A stretch of 64,000 bases of DNA from Acanthamoeba castellanii str. Neff. Lineage: Eukaryota; Discosea; Longamoebia; Acanthamoebidae. The notes under the pieces were generated by a model, which saw only the letters and a program-made list of their open reading frames with translations, ran no database searches and was not told the origin of the DNA. Each line of letters opens with the position of its first letter. Position 1 is the first letter of the stretch. The position numbers and the translations under genes were made by a program. Shown piece after piece: positions 1 to 10,567 of this stretch. The stretch covers positions 235,155 to 299,154 of the forward strand of contig NW_004457532.1 in assembly GCF_000313135.1 (NCBI RefSeq), given 5' to 3'.

Positions 1-3000
1 ACCTCGACGTTGTCGGAGGAGTGGGGCGAGAACTTGACGATGAGACAGTACGACCGCCTGTCGGCGACGTCCGGTTCGGACCGGGGCGAAGCACTGAACA
101 GGGTCTTGGGCTGGAGCTCCACGATGGTCTGCGCACACAGCACCACGTGGTAGCAATTCAGATTTCGCTCCTTCACCAATACTTGGTGCCCCCCCCCCAC
201 GGAGTATACGCACATTGGTCCCGAGGGCGTAGTGGGCGAGGGTCTGGCCCTCTTGCAGCCAGATGTCAGGCGAGGGCGGATTGGAGGCCAGCAGTCCGTA
301 GTGCTCCCATCGGCGCTTCTCAATGCCCAGCCACTGCACGACGCGGCGACGCCCACACACCCTTCTTTAAGAAGGCTGAGAGCAAGGCCTTGGGCTGGGT
401 GTAGTACGCACGTTGCACACAGAGTGAGTGGCTTCGAGCACGGTGATGGACGAAGGATCGAGCAGCAGCCGACCCTCTGCGACGGAGGGCACCAGCAGAC
501 CGCGCGTGGTGTCGCGCAGCTCGGTCTTGTCCTCCTCGTGGAGGCAGAGCTCCAGGAATCGCTTTTTCAGCTCCAAGATATCCTGTGAAGGCACGAGGCA
601 CCACGATCAGAGGGCACACTTCGTCTTGTGTCCCCCCTCCCCGCCAATCGACGTAACGTTGTGGTGGGAGGGGGCAAGCGGTACCATGTCCTGTAGGTGG
701 TAGGCGGCGAGGATGTTGTCGGGATTGAGCCACAGGGTGCCGTCTCGCTTGTGAATCAGCAGGCCGTAGTGCTCTACGTCGCTGCACGTCCTGTCGACAA
801 TAACACAGTTGAGTGTGAAAAGAGCGAAAGCGAAAGCGAAGCGGGGGAGGGGGAGTACTTGAGACGAGAGCCGACGGTGGTCATGACATCGCGTACGGTG
901 GTGTACTTGTTGAACTTGAAGAGCTGGCTGCTGCGTCCAGTTGTGTGCGGTTCAGCCGCGGCGCCATCGATGGTGTACAGGATCTGCAGCACATAGTTGT
1001 TGCTCTTGTCGTTGGCGTACTTCGAGTCCTCGATACAGCGGAGCTCCACCGCCGCCTGATGGCGATACGTCAGTCAGCGAATGGACCAACAATCAGCTAA
1101 AGTGGGTGGGTGGGTGGGTGAACGTACCCCTTCGTCGAAGTCGTATCGCCACAGCTGTGACTCCTCGTCGAGCCACACGCCTCGGCAGGCCACGTCCTTT
1201 GGTGCCACTTTGGATCCCGGGTCTGGAACACGAGAACGATTGCTCAATAGATGAGCGCACGCACAACCGCACGCGACACGCGACACACGTGGAGAGGCGG
1301 AAAGGCGGTACCCTTTGGCGAGAGGTCGCCAGGTCCGCTATTGACGGGCGCATAGAGTCCGTAGTAGAGCTGTTCCTTGGACTCCTTGGCCCTCTTCATC
1401 TGCAGCTTCTTGAGCCAGTTGGCGAGCGGCTTCTTCTTGAGCAGCGATTCCACTGTGGCGCTGATGTCGTACTTGACCGCCTTCGTCTTGTTGCTCAACT
1501 CCGAACACGAAATCTTGAGCGAGACCTGCAGCTGGGCTCCTGCGCAGTACACAGAAGCGTCGATTGATGGTGAGAACACCGCCGGTCCGGCCACGGCCGG
1601 TATGGCCCTCGTGAGAATCGCAGCGCGAGTACCTGTCGAGGCGGACAGCGTCTCGCTGGAGGTGCTCCTAGCGCTCATGGTGGCCCGCCCAGAAAACGCC
1701 GAAGCAAGAGCACTGGAGCGGGTGGTGCAGGTGAGGCTCGACCGAAACGTGTGCGTGAGGAGAGAGAGAGAGAGAGAAAGAGAGAAGAGGGTTGAGAAAA
1801 AAAGCGTGGCTGGCGACGTACGAGGTAAGGTTGGAGGTGGGGACGGGCGTGGACGAGGTCGGGGAATTGGGCATCACCGACTTGACGGGCTTGGCCCCTT
1901 TCAGCAAAGCTGCGCGCTTCCGACGATCCGGGCGATCCCAGCGCTCAGGAGCCATGTCTTCGTTCGGCGACTGCGCCAAGCAAGAGAACAAAATTAAAAA
2001 AAAATGAATTAGCAATTGAAAAATGAAGATGACCCGTGGGGGGGGCGAAAGACGAAGAAGAGCAAAGAGCGACAACGTACCTCCATAGCAGAGTGGGTCC
2101 GGTTGGTGCGCTTGAGCTTCAAGTCTTCGGTCTGTCCGCGCCTCCAGTTCTCCATTCGGCGTCGCGGGGGCACCGGAGGCGGATGGGGCTTGAGGGGCGT
2201 CAGCATGGAATGGGAGAGCGGCGACGCGGCCGCCGATGACGAGGCCGACAGCCCCGACGTGGGCAGCATCGGGACGTGGTGAGAGAAGGTGAGGGACTTG
2301 CCGGCATGCGCATCGCGCGTGAGGGAGGTGGAGAGGCGCGCCGATGCGCTGGCCGTCGTCTCTTTCATCGATATCCGGCGCCACGACGGTGAGTCGGACC
2401 CCGAGTCCTCCGCACCGCCTGCCACTGAGCCGTCAGTGTGGTGGCTGGACGCGTCAGGCTCCACTACATCCCCGCTCTTGTCATCGTTGTGGTTCAGGCC
2501 CTCCTCGGCGTCGTCGTTCATGTCGTCGTCATCTTCATCGTCGTCGTCGTCAATATCCCCGTCTTCTCGGTGCTCGGTGGAATTGGAAAGCCGCCGCTCG
2601 TCTTCGATCTCGACCAGCTCATCCTCGCCGTCCTCCTCGTCCCACTCCTCCTTCTTGGGCTCGTCGGTCTTGTCGTCGGTGTCGTCCGTCTCATCGTCTG
2701 ACTTGCCCTCGGTGGCGCTCTCCGTCTCCTCGGCTTCGTCCTCGGTACTCGCCACGGCAAGCCCGGTCGACGCCGCGGCCTCCTGGGCGGCCTTGGCCCC
2801 CTTGGCTCGGATCTCCTGCCTGATGGTGCGGCGGAACTCGCGTTCGATCTTCTTCTTTTTCTTCTCGGCCTCCTTGGCCAGTCGCTCGTTCTTGGCCTTG
2901 GCCTTCTCCAGCTCGAGGATGGTGTTCTTCTGGTACAGGATCATCTCCTCGTTCTCGCTCAGCTTGCTCTGCAGGTTCTCGATCATCTCCTTGAGCCCGC

Positions 3001-4312
3001 GCTCGCCCTCGGGCAGCGCCGACACGTCCGGCATGAGCAGCGCCGGTGCGGCGGCCACGTGTCTTTGGCTGACGAGCAGCTGGGCGGCGTATGCCGCGTC
3101 CCTGTCCTCCCGCTCCTTCTTCTCGCGGAGCTTTTTGCGCAGCTGCTTCTTCTTCCGCTTGAACCGGGCCTCCATCTCCTCCTGGCGCTTCTTCCACTTC
3201 TCGTCCTGCGCGAGGTCGCTCTCTCGGCGCACCCGCTCGAGCTCCTCCCGCGCGGCTCGCTCGCTCTCCTGCGCAGCGCGCAGGGCCTCCTCCACCTCTT
3301 TGAGCTTCTGCGCGGCGATCTCCTTTTCGTGCATCTGGCGGATGTGGTACTCGATGCCCTTGACCCACCGCTCGCGCTCCTTGTCGCTCGACGCCAGGAG
3401 AAAGAAGATGCGCTTCTCGGTCTCGATCTGGAAGCCCTTGTCGTACTGCGCGCGCTTCTTGCGCTCGCCCTCGTCCTCCTCGCTGTCGCTGTCGTCCAGG
3501 CTGCAGGTGCTGCTCGTGCTGCTGGCGCTGCTGGTTATGGTCACGCTCGGCTGCTCGCCCGAGTCGGAGCCGACCGGCGGCACGGCCACGGCGAGCTGAT
3601 GGACCCCGGCAACGCTACCGCCTCGTTTGTGACTGCGGCGAGCCAGGCCGCTGCCCTCCGAGCCGCTGCCGCCCGCCTCGATCTCCTTCTCCTTGCTCTC
3701 CGAGCGCTCGCGCTTGAGGTGCATGAAGCTGCCACTCTTCTTCACCAGACTCACGGGCGCCTCGGCCTGTGCTGAAACGGAGAGGACTTCGCGCAGCGGA
3801 ATGAAACCCTGTTGGCGTGCACACGAATGATGGCTTCATTAGACGTCCAACTCAACCCACGCAAGCCAGCGAAGCACCATAGCACCACTTGGTTGCACAC
3901 AAATGAAACGTTGACAGAGCATTTGGTTGTCTCTATGTTTAGCATTGGTTGAGGGTGGAAGAGGGCAGGCAAGGGCATTTCCGAACCCAGAAGAACGAAG
4001 ACGAACAAAGAACGAAGGAGAGGGGGGGGGTCACCTTCGCTGTCTTGTCCTTGGCGACACTGTAGACCAGCTTATCACCTCGCTTCTCGAACCTGACCGG
4101 AACCAAAGAGGCGGGTTGAGAGAAAGAGCGGGGGGGGGTACGCAAGGTGAGAGAAGGCAATCTTACCACCGCACTTTCCAGTTCTTCCTCTTGGCACCAC
4201 GCTTTACAAGCCAGCCCTCGAGATTGGGTTCTCCACCAACCGGCGACAAACCGCCCACCTCGTCAAGGGTCCCCTGGTGGCCCAGTGGCTCACCATAAGG
4301 AGTGGATTCCAT
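1..4312 (-). CDS. PH-domain protein with tandem FERM-F0/F1-like ubiquitin folds (3' end outside window)
   Basis: Twelve exons join with consistent phase: 4312-4167, 4092-4035, 3766-2081, 1970-1822, 1712-1633, 1539-1312, 1222-1128, 1055-859, 790-685, 582-412, 333-214 and 128 to beyond the edge, giving more than 1,050 residues. The N-terminus carries a PH domain start (EGWLVKRGAKRKNWKVRWF). A Ser/acidic insertion of about 100 residues follows, then the PH end (FQIETEKRIFFLL...WVKGIEYHI). Next come a highly charged coiled coil, an acidic stretch and a PPVPPRR proline motif. The C-terminal half has at least three ubiquitin-like repeats with a shared signature: EHYGLLIHKRDGTLWLNP, a leucine-rich strand, then DILELKKR. 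This recalls talin or kindlin F0/F1 and the modules of the RhoGAP gene at 53843-58304. I infer a membrane- or cortex-associated signalling adaptor. A catalytic domain may lie beyond base 1. Domain calls are by eye. Confidence 0.75.
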
Positions 4313-4605
4313 CTAACCAACAAGAGGAGCGAGATGTGCAATCCTCCTTTGCCCCACGAACGACGGGGCTGAACCTGCCGGAAGGGAATTAATTGTAAAA
4401 TGCGAAACGAAAAGTTGTTTCCAAAATCATTTTATTAAAAATGTGCCTATTGGTGGTAAATTCCGGGCAATTTCCTTCGGGCAATTGGAGTATTAGGCTG
4501 CCCACGTCACGGGCTGCGCTGAAAGATTGAGCAGATGCCTGCCGCACGGCTTGTCCATCAATCCAGCAACTGGCACCAGAGTCAAGCTGCAGGTAAAGAG
4601 ACAAC
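4313..4605. promoter_or_regulatory. Divergent intergenic region between the PH gene and the esterase gene
   Basis: This 293 bp stretch separates two start codons pointing away from each other, so it should hold both promoters. It has an AT-rich patch (about 4425-4445) unlike the surrounding GC-rich coding DNA. I see no convincing TATA box or other named element. Confidence 0.45.
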
Positions 4606-6104
4606 ATGGATTTCGCGGTGAGGATGCGCAATGCGCTGATTGCGTCAACACGAGGCTACTTCGCCACGACCTCGGATGTGATCGTGAGCGAGTACGACGT
4701 GGCCTATTACTCGGGGGAGGACTTCTTTGATCGGAAGCACCGACTCAACGTGCACTACCACGCCTCCCCAGCCGCGCCACCGGCCACGTCGCCGACAGAG
4801 GAGGACCAGTCGCCGCCGACCGAGGAGCCTTCTGGGGACGAGCTTCGGCCCAAACCAAAGAAACTGCCCGTGGTGGTGTTCATTCACGGTGGTGGCTGGA
4901 AGCGAGGCGATCGCAACTACATCTTCGACGCCTACAACAACTTTGGCAAGGCCATTGCTGCGTATGCCGCCTCTGTTTAGCCGCTGTCCTGTCCAATGCT
5001 GTTCTGTTACTAATTATTGGTGTCTATGTACCCCCAGGGAAGGGTTTGTCGTTGTGGTGCCTTCCTACCGGCTTTCGATTGCTGTAGACGGAGGTGTGCA
5101 GCACCCCAAGCACGTTCATGATGTCGCACACGCCCTTCGCGTACCGCCACCTCCCGCCCTCTGCTGATTGTGGCGCCATTCGATCATGTGAAACATGGTA
5201 GCTGAGTGTACTCGTGTCGTGTGCAGTGGGTGAAGGATAACATCGGTCGCTACAACGGAGACGAAGATATGATCTTCCTCAGTGGTAGGTTCTTCCTCGC
5301 CAATACACTTCTTCTGTTACTGTCGCGTCGTGCCACTCTGTGCTGATGGAGAGCTGTGCTCACTGTTTTTCGCCGCTGTAGGGCACTCTGCCGGAGGCCA
5401 CCTGGCCGCTTTGCTGGCCCTCGACACTCACTACATGGCAGACGTGGGCCTGGAGCCAGAGTTGGTCAAGGGCGTTGTCGGCATCTGTGGCGTGTACGAT
5501 CTGGTCACGGGTTACACCCGATTCTTGGTATGGTTCTCTCTTCTCCGCCGGGCCACCAGCTTTCGCCCCTCGTGCAGCTCTGGCTTACCTTCGCACAACC
5601 ACCACATGGCTTGGTCGGCACTTGATTTAGCTTCGAAACCTGTACCTGGCCGATGCGTTCGGACACGACCAAGCCGTCCTCCGGGAGGCCTCGCCCGTGC
5701 ACCACGCACGAAGCAACGCGCCGCCCTTCATGCTCTTCAACGCCGCCATGGACTTTGGCTTGGAGGACGACTCGCTGCGCCTGCGGGCGGAGCTGGCGGC
5801 TCGTGACGGCTCCGTGGCGCATCGATCCTTCCCGGGCACCGACCACGGCTCCATCATCGGCCTCGGCCCCGCCTGGGGCAGACCCTACGCGCCGCTCGTC
5901 CGAGAGACCTGCGCCTGGCTCAATAAGCAGATCGCCGCCATCACGGATGACCGCGAGACGAAGAACGATCTCCGCACCGAGGACGAGGAGCAGAAGCAAC
6001 AGCGCGCCGAGGCCGACGAGGGCGAGGGGTCACCGGCAGAGGCCCACGAAGGCAGCCGATCGGAGGCCGACGTCATGGTGCTGCGCGCCTATGGCTGGGA
6101 GTGA
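4606..6104 (+). CDS. Alpha/beta-hydrolase fold carboxylesterase (BD-FAE / prenylcysteine methylesterase-like)
   Basis: Five exons (4606-4961, 5038-5140, 5227-5284, 5382-5527, 5631-6104) give 378 residues. The oxyanion motif HGGGW is at residues 94-98, inside the strand VVVFIHGGG. The nucleophile elbow GHSAGG puts the serine near residue 175. The likely acid is Asp about 262 (NAAMDF) and the histidine is about 293 (GTDHGS). The VVVPSYRLS and PKHVHDV...LRWVKDNI segments are typical of the HGGG esterase group that includes isoprenylcysteine methylesterase and kynurenine formamidase. Substrate cannot be assigned. The C-terminal 50 residues are an acidic, glutamine-rich tail outside the fold. An intron falls exactly before the nucleophile elbow. 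No signal peptide is evident, so it is probably cytosolic. Confidence 0.85.
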
Positions 6105-6561
6105 ACAGCAGCCGTGCCCGGCGTGTTTGGGACAGAAATGAGCTCGCCGAGAGCGGAAGGAGAGAGGGTCTGCGATCTGCCGCCAGGTGTTGGTGCTAAT
6201 TTATTTCTTCTTGCGGGCCAATTAGGGACCAAGCATTTGTTATTATTTGTTAATGTGAAATGTTATTTTCACATTAATTACAAAATGTAATGTATATATT
6301 TCAATTTTATTTGGTGGACCTGCGGCGGGAAGGTTGTGCGCGGGCCTTGCAACAACCGAGACAAAAGAACAAAGGGCTCACCGTGCTGTCAGAGGCAGAT
6401 CAGAGCATCAACAGCTGCACGACACGTCGTGCTCGGCGCATGATCAACAATACCCTCTCGCCCAACGATCGTTTCTCGAAGCCAGAGCGAAAATCCCGAT
6501 TTGATTAAAAGAAGAATAACAAGTAGTAAAAAGAAGACCAGTTGACGAGGAGAGAAGAAAG
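6105..6561. other. Intergenic 457 bp with an 11-bp inverted repeat
   Basis: No gene is visible. It holds the esterase 3' flank and the promoter side of the SAP-domain gene. Within it, 6250-6260 and 6267-6277 are perfect inverted copies (TTAATGTGAAA and its complement) around a 6-nt loop, in an AT-rich island at 6230-6300. This could be a 3'-end or cruciform element. Confidence 0.5.
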
Positions 6562-8825
6562 ATGGAGCTGGATCCTGCCAAGCTGAATGACTACCCGATC
6601 AAGATCTTGCAGAACTACTGCAAGACGCAGAACCTGGCGGTGAGAGGGACGCGGAAGAACGACTACGTGCTGGTCATCTTGGCCCATCTCCAAAAGACCA
6701 ACAAGACGGACGGCGTCAAGATCGCGCGGGCGAGCGCCAAGCTCGGGATCGATGCCGAGGCCGTGAAGAAGTGGGAGGAGGAGGAGCAGCGCCGGCGCGA
6801 CGAAGAGCGGGTCAAGTACGAGCAGTGGCGCGCCGAAGAGGACGAGCGCAAGCGCAAGGCCCACGCCGAGGAGCTCCGCCTGCTCGAGGAGAAGCAGCGC
6901 CAGGCCGCCAGGGAGGAGGAGGCCAAGCGCGAGTGGCACGAGCTCAAGAAGAAGGGCGCCCGCCGCCGCGAGCTCGACGCCCAGCGCGCCCGCGAGCGCG
7001 CCCTCGGCTCCGTCGGACAGCTGCCCTGGACCCTCGACACCTTCCTCCGCCCGTACCCCGCTCCCTCCCCTCAGACGTCCCTCTCGCCATCGCCATCGCC
7101 AACTGCGGCGGCCGCGGCGGCGGAGAAGGTGCGGCGGCTCAAGGCCGACCCGACGAGCTACTTCTCCCGCCTGCCCGATGGTGTGCTCGCGCACTGCCTC
7201 CACTATGTCGACCCCGCTTCGTCGTCGTCGTCTTCATCGTCGGCGGCGACGGCGGCGGCAGAGCGGACGCAGGGCCAGATGCGGTGCCTGCACGTGGAGA
7301 AGCCGGAGGCGGGCCACGCGGTGCGGATCGTGGCAGCGCTGGAGCTGAACAAGAAGGGCCAGCGGTCGCTGGTGGTGATCAACAAGCCGGGGCTGTCCTA
7401 CCTCGAGCAGCTGGAGCAGGCCGAGGTGTGGGTGGGCCAGCGCGGGGGCAAGCTCGCCGTCTACACGATCGACCTCAAGCACCTCAAGGACTCCCGGAGC
7501 GAGAAGTGGAAGAAGCGGCAGACCTTCCGGGTGCGCGACGAGCGCGAGAAGCAGAGCGTGCGTCAGCTCGTCCAGGTCGGCCAGCGCGTGTGGGCCATGG
7601 CCGAGGCCGAGGAACCCGCCGTGTTCGATCTCAAGGTTTACGCGCGCCTTTCGCTTTCGCTCTTTTTCTTCGTTTTCGTTTTATCTTATATCAACGCCAC
7701 GCGCTCGTGTGTGTCGTGTGTGCGCTCGTGCGTTGCGTATCCGCCAAATGCAGACGTACTCGCAGCTGTCGCTGCCTGAAGGGAAGAAGGGACGCGAGGT
7801 CATCCGGTGCCTCGGGCACACGCCAGAGCAATCTGTGGTGTGGGCCGGATTCACCGCGGGTCTCCTCCGAGGCTACGATGCTGATGACGTACGCTTCCCC
7901 CTCCCATCCTCGTAGAGCGCCATGTCCGTTCACTTAGCGAGCTCACCTTGTTGTCGCGTATGCACTACGTCTGCAGATGTCAGTCGTGTGCGAGCACTCA
8001 ATTCGACCATCGAAGAAGACGAAGGCCAAGAAGACCAAAGACGACAAGGAGGACGAAGAGGACCGCGAGAGGATCAACTGCATGCTTCCCATCGGCAGCT
8101 CCCATCTCTGGGTGGGCACCACCAAGGGCATCCGCACTTTTTTCATCGCTGTACGTAGAACCCCTTCTCTCTTCGACACACACGATACACACGATACACA
8201 CGACACACACCGACTTACACGACACGCACGACATGGCGGCAAACAGCCAAGCGGAAAGGGCAAGGAGGTGCAGCTGCTGCCGGCTTCGTTCCTGCCGACG
8301 GACAAGCCCGTGGCGGCGCTCTGCCGCTCGAGCTTCGACGAAGAGGAGGCCGCGCCCGGGTCGCCGCCGCTCAAGCGGGTGTGGGTGACGACCAAGGACA
8401 GCATCTGGGTGGTCCAGTGCACCGAAGAGGGCCGCATGACCGGCGTTTCGGCCAAGATGAGCGGAGGGCTCGCATTCCCTGCTGACGGCCTCGTCGAGCT
8501 GGGCAGCACCGTCTTCACCTACGGCTCCGCTCAACGGATGGTGCTCTGGTCCGCTCGAGTACGTAGCACCACCGCACACGCCACCAGAAAACACCGCACA
8601 CACCGCGCTTGGCGCTCACTAGCTCTTATGGTGCAGGACGTGAGTTACCTTTCCTCGGGTCCGGACATGGACGCCTACTACGGTACGACGGACAAGAGCA
8701 AGAAGCGGAAGACCAAGTGGAACGACAGCGTCAAGGGCATGTGCAGCGGGCCGGAGTTCTACGTCGGGGTGCGCACGCTGTGGACCGTCGACGACCAGTT
8801 CCTCGCCGTGTGGCGCGCCGAGTGA
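6562..8825 (+). CDS. SAP-domain, coiled-coil and beta-propeller-like protein
   Basis: Five exons, all phase 0 (6562-7635, 7754-7888, 7977-8150, 8247-8558, 8637-8825), give 627 residues. Residues 1-45 match the SAP helix-extended loop-helix fold (LNDYPIKILQNYCKTQNL...YVLVILAHL), which in known families binds DNA or RNA at scaffold attachment regions. Residues about 70-155 are a long charged coiled coil. LPDGVLAHCLHYV near residue 210 resembles an F-box core, but weakly. From about residue 235 to the end, blades of hydrophobic strands ending in W-V-G, W-A-G and W-V-T look like a degenerate beta-propeller (SSHLWVGTTKGIR, RVWVTTKDSIWVVQC). I do not recognise a named orthologue. Intron 3 (8151-8246) holds a sense-strand CACACGATA microsatellite. 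Confidence 0.7.
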
Positions 8826-8977
8826 TGATGATGTCACCATGTCACCACCGGGCCACCACGACAAGAACCTCCCGCAAGCTCAACTTCGCTGGTTGTTGTA
8901 CAGAAGTTTTGACGCGGCTTCCGGAGACCACCGGTACAAGTGACCACAAGTGTTCTTGTTTTGTTTTGTCGAACGTT
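8826..8977. other. Convergent 3' intergenic gap
   Basis: 152 bp between the stop codons of the SAP gene and the 2H phosphoesterase. It should hold both polyadenylation regions. No coding potential or repeat was seen. Confidence 0.4.
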
Positions 8978-10278
8978 TCAGAAGACGCTCGTCAATGTGA
9001 GTCTTCGGGTGGGGTGGGCGAACAGTCCCTGGTCGTGGGCGGCGAGGGTGATGGCCCGCTGCTTCTCGGCTCGGCTCCCGAACTCGATCGTCGCCTCCGT
9101 CCGCGACGGGTCCACCTGTACCCGGAGCACCGTGAAGCCTCGCCCGCGCAGGGCCTCGCCTATCGTCGCCTCCGTCCACTCCTTCGGGACCGACTTCAAC
9201 CGCGCCTGGTTGAGCCACACCCTGCGTGCGCAACAGCACCACGGCAAGTGGTTGGTGAGCAAATGAATAAAGAAACAGAAGAGAAGAGAAGAGAGGGCGG
9301 AGGTATACGAGTCGGGGAGAGGGATCTCGGGGAAGTAGGGCGGCAACTGTTGCGTGGGCTGTCCGAGGGGGATGGTGTGCCGCACTTCGTACTTGGACGG
9401 GTCGGGACCCACCCGGCTCATGATGTACACCTCCCGCACCTTGAACTCGATACCCTCGAACCGATGCATGTTCTCCTCCATCCACTTGAACATCGTAATC
9501 TGCTCACGGGGACCATGGCGCAAGAAGCAAAGCAGTAACTCGTTGGTCAGTCGACAGTCCTGCCGTACGGGAGGGCGCGACGAGCGCACCTTGTCGGCGA
9601 ACTTGGCGACGGACATGTGGGGCTGAAAGCCGCCGCCGTTGAGGTGGTTGACACGGTCATACCGCGGGTGCGCGCTGAGGATGCGCTCCTGCATTCGATT
9701 CAACGAACCTGCCGGCTAGTTCGTGATCTGGATGATCAGATGGCGTGGCGTGCGTGGTTTGTGCGTGCGTGTGCATTAGGTGCCATACCTCATCTACGGG
9801 CCGTAGCCACAGGGTGCACGCGTTCTTGTGTTTGAAGTAGCCGAACGGTTCCAGACTGATCCGGAAGGGCTCCACCTGGGCCAAGCGAGCTCGGAGCCGG
9901 CGGGCGGCCGCCTCGAAGCCCTCCACCGATATGAATGGATCCACGCTGTGACCACATTTGTGCAAGTCCCGCGCGGTGTGAGCACAACGCCAAACAAAGA
10001 TGGAAGGAGAAGAAGGTGTACAGGGTGATGTGAGGGCCGCAGCGTATGTTGTCGTTGAGCTGGGTGCGAATGTGCTGGAGGGGCGCGTAGAAGGGGGGAG
10101 GCACGAGCAGGGTCACTACGGTCGTCGGCACCTCCTGGGGCTCGCTCGTGTCGCAGGTGGCCCGCAGTGCTTCCTCCTTGAGATGAACGGCTGTCCACGA
10201 GGTGCCCTGGCCATGGCTGTGGGTGAAGTAAAAGCTCGCTCGCTCAAGCTCATCCACTTCCCCTTCTTCAAGAAACAT
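8978..10278 (-). CDS. 2H phosphoesterase superfamily protein (2'-5' RNA ligase / cyclic phosphodiesterase fold)
   Basis: Five exons (10278-10022, 9945-9789, 9688-9590, 9499-9309, 9221-8978) give 315 residues. The two signature motifs of the 2H fold are present: GPHITLVDPF (first HxT, created across the first splice junction) and QPHMSVAKF (HxS). Each is followed by the usual partner half, ending in VREVYIMSRV...VRHTIPLG. In known members the two histidines act on 2',3'-cyclic phosphates or 2'-5' linkages. A C-terminal extension of about 80 residues (TIGEALRGRGFTVLRVQVD...ATIEFGSRAEKQRAI) has the strand/helix rhythm of an RRM or nucleic-acid-binding fold. The start at 10278 is the first ATG in the frame. 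RNA substrate is inferred from family only. Confidence 0.8.
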
Positions 10279-10567
10279 TGTTGCCACTGGTCTTATAACT
10301 TGTTACGAGTGGTTCGATTATATCGATCATGAGCACATCATATCCTCGACAGAGGGTGCCGGCGTTCCCGATTAGCTGCATTTCAATCAGGTAAAGGTCC
10401 AGGTTTCTCTTTCTTTTCTTGGAAGTATTTTCAAAAAAAAACATGCACCGCATAAACGTCGTAAATATAAATCGATTTAACGATTTGATGGACAAAGGAG
10501 GGCGGCCACTGGGGCGAGACGGTGGTGTGGCGCAGGTGGGAGGGTGGTGGGTCGTCGCCCACCACTC
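10279..10567. promoter_or_regulatory. Divergent promoter region
   Basis: 289 bp between the 2H gene and the FAAP100-like gene, transcribed away from each other. An AT-rich segment lies at about 10400-10490, with an A-run near 10435. No specific element recognised. Confidence 0.4.

Noticed and set aside
2289..3599. 436-codon plus-strand frame rich in Ser
   Set aside because: It is the complement of the acidic, Lys/Glu-rich coiled coil of the PH gene. The minus-strand reading has a recognisable PH domain and closed splice phases.
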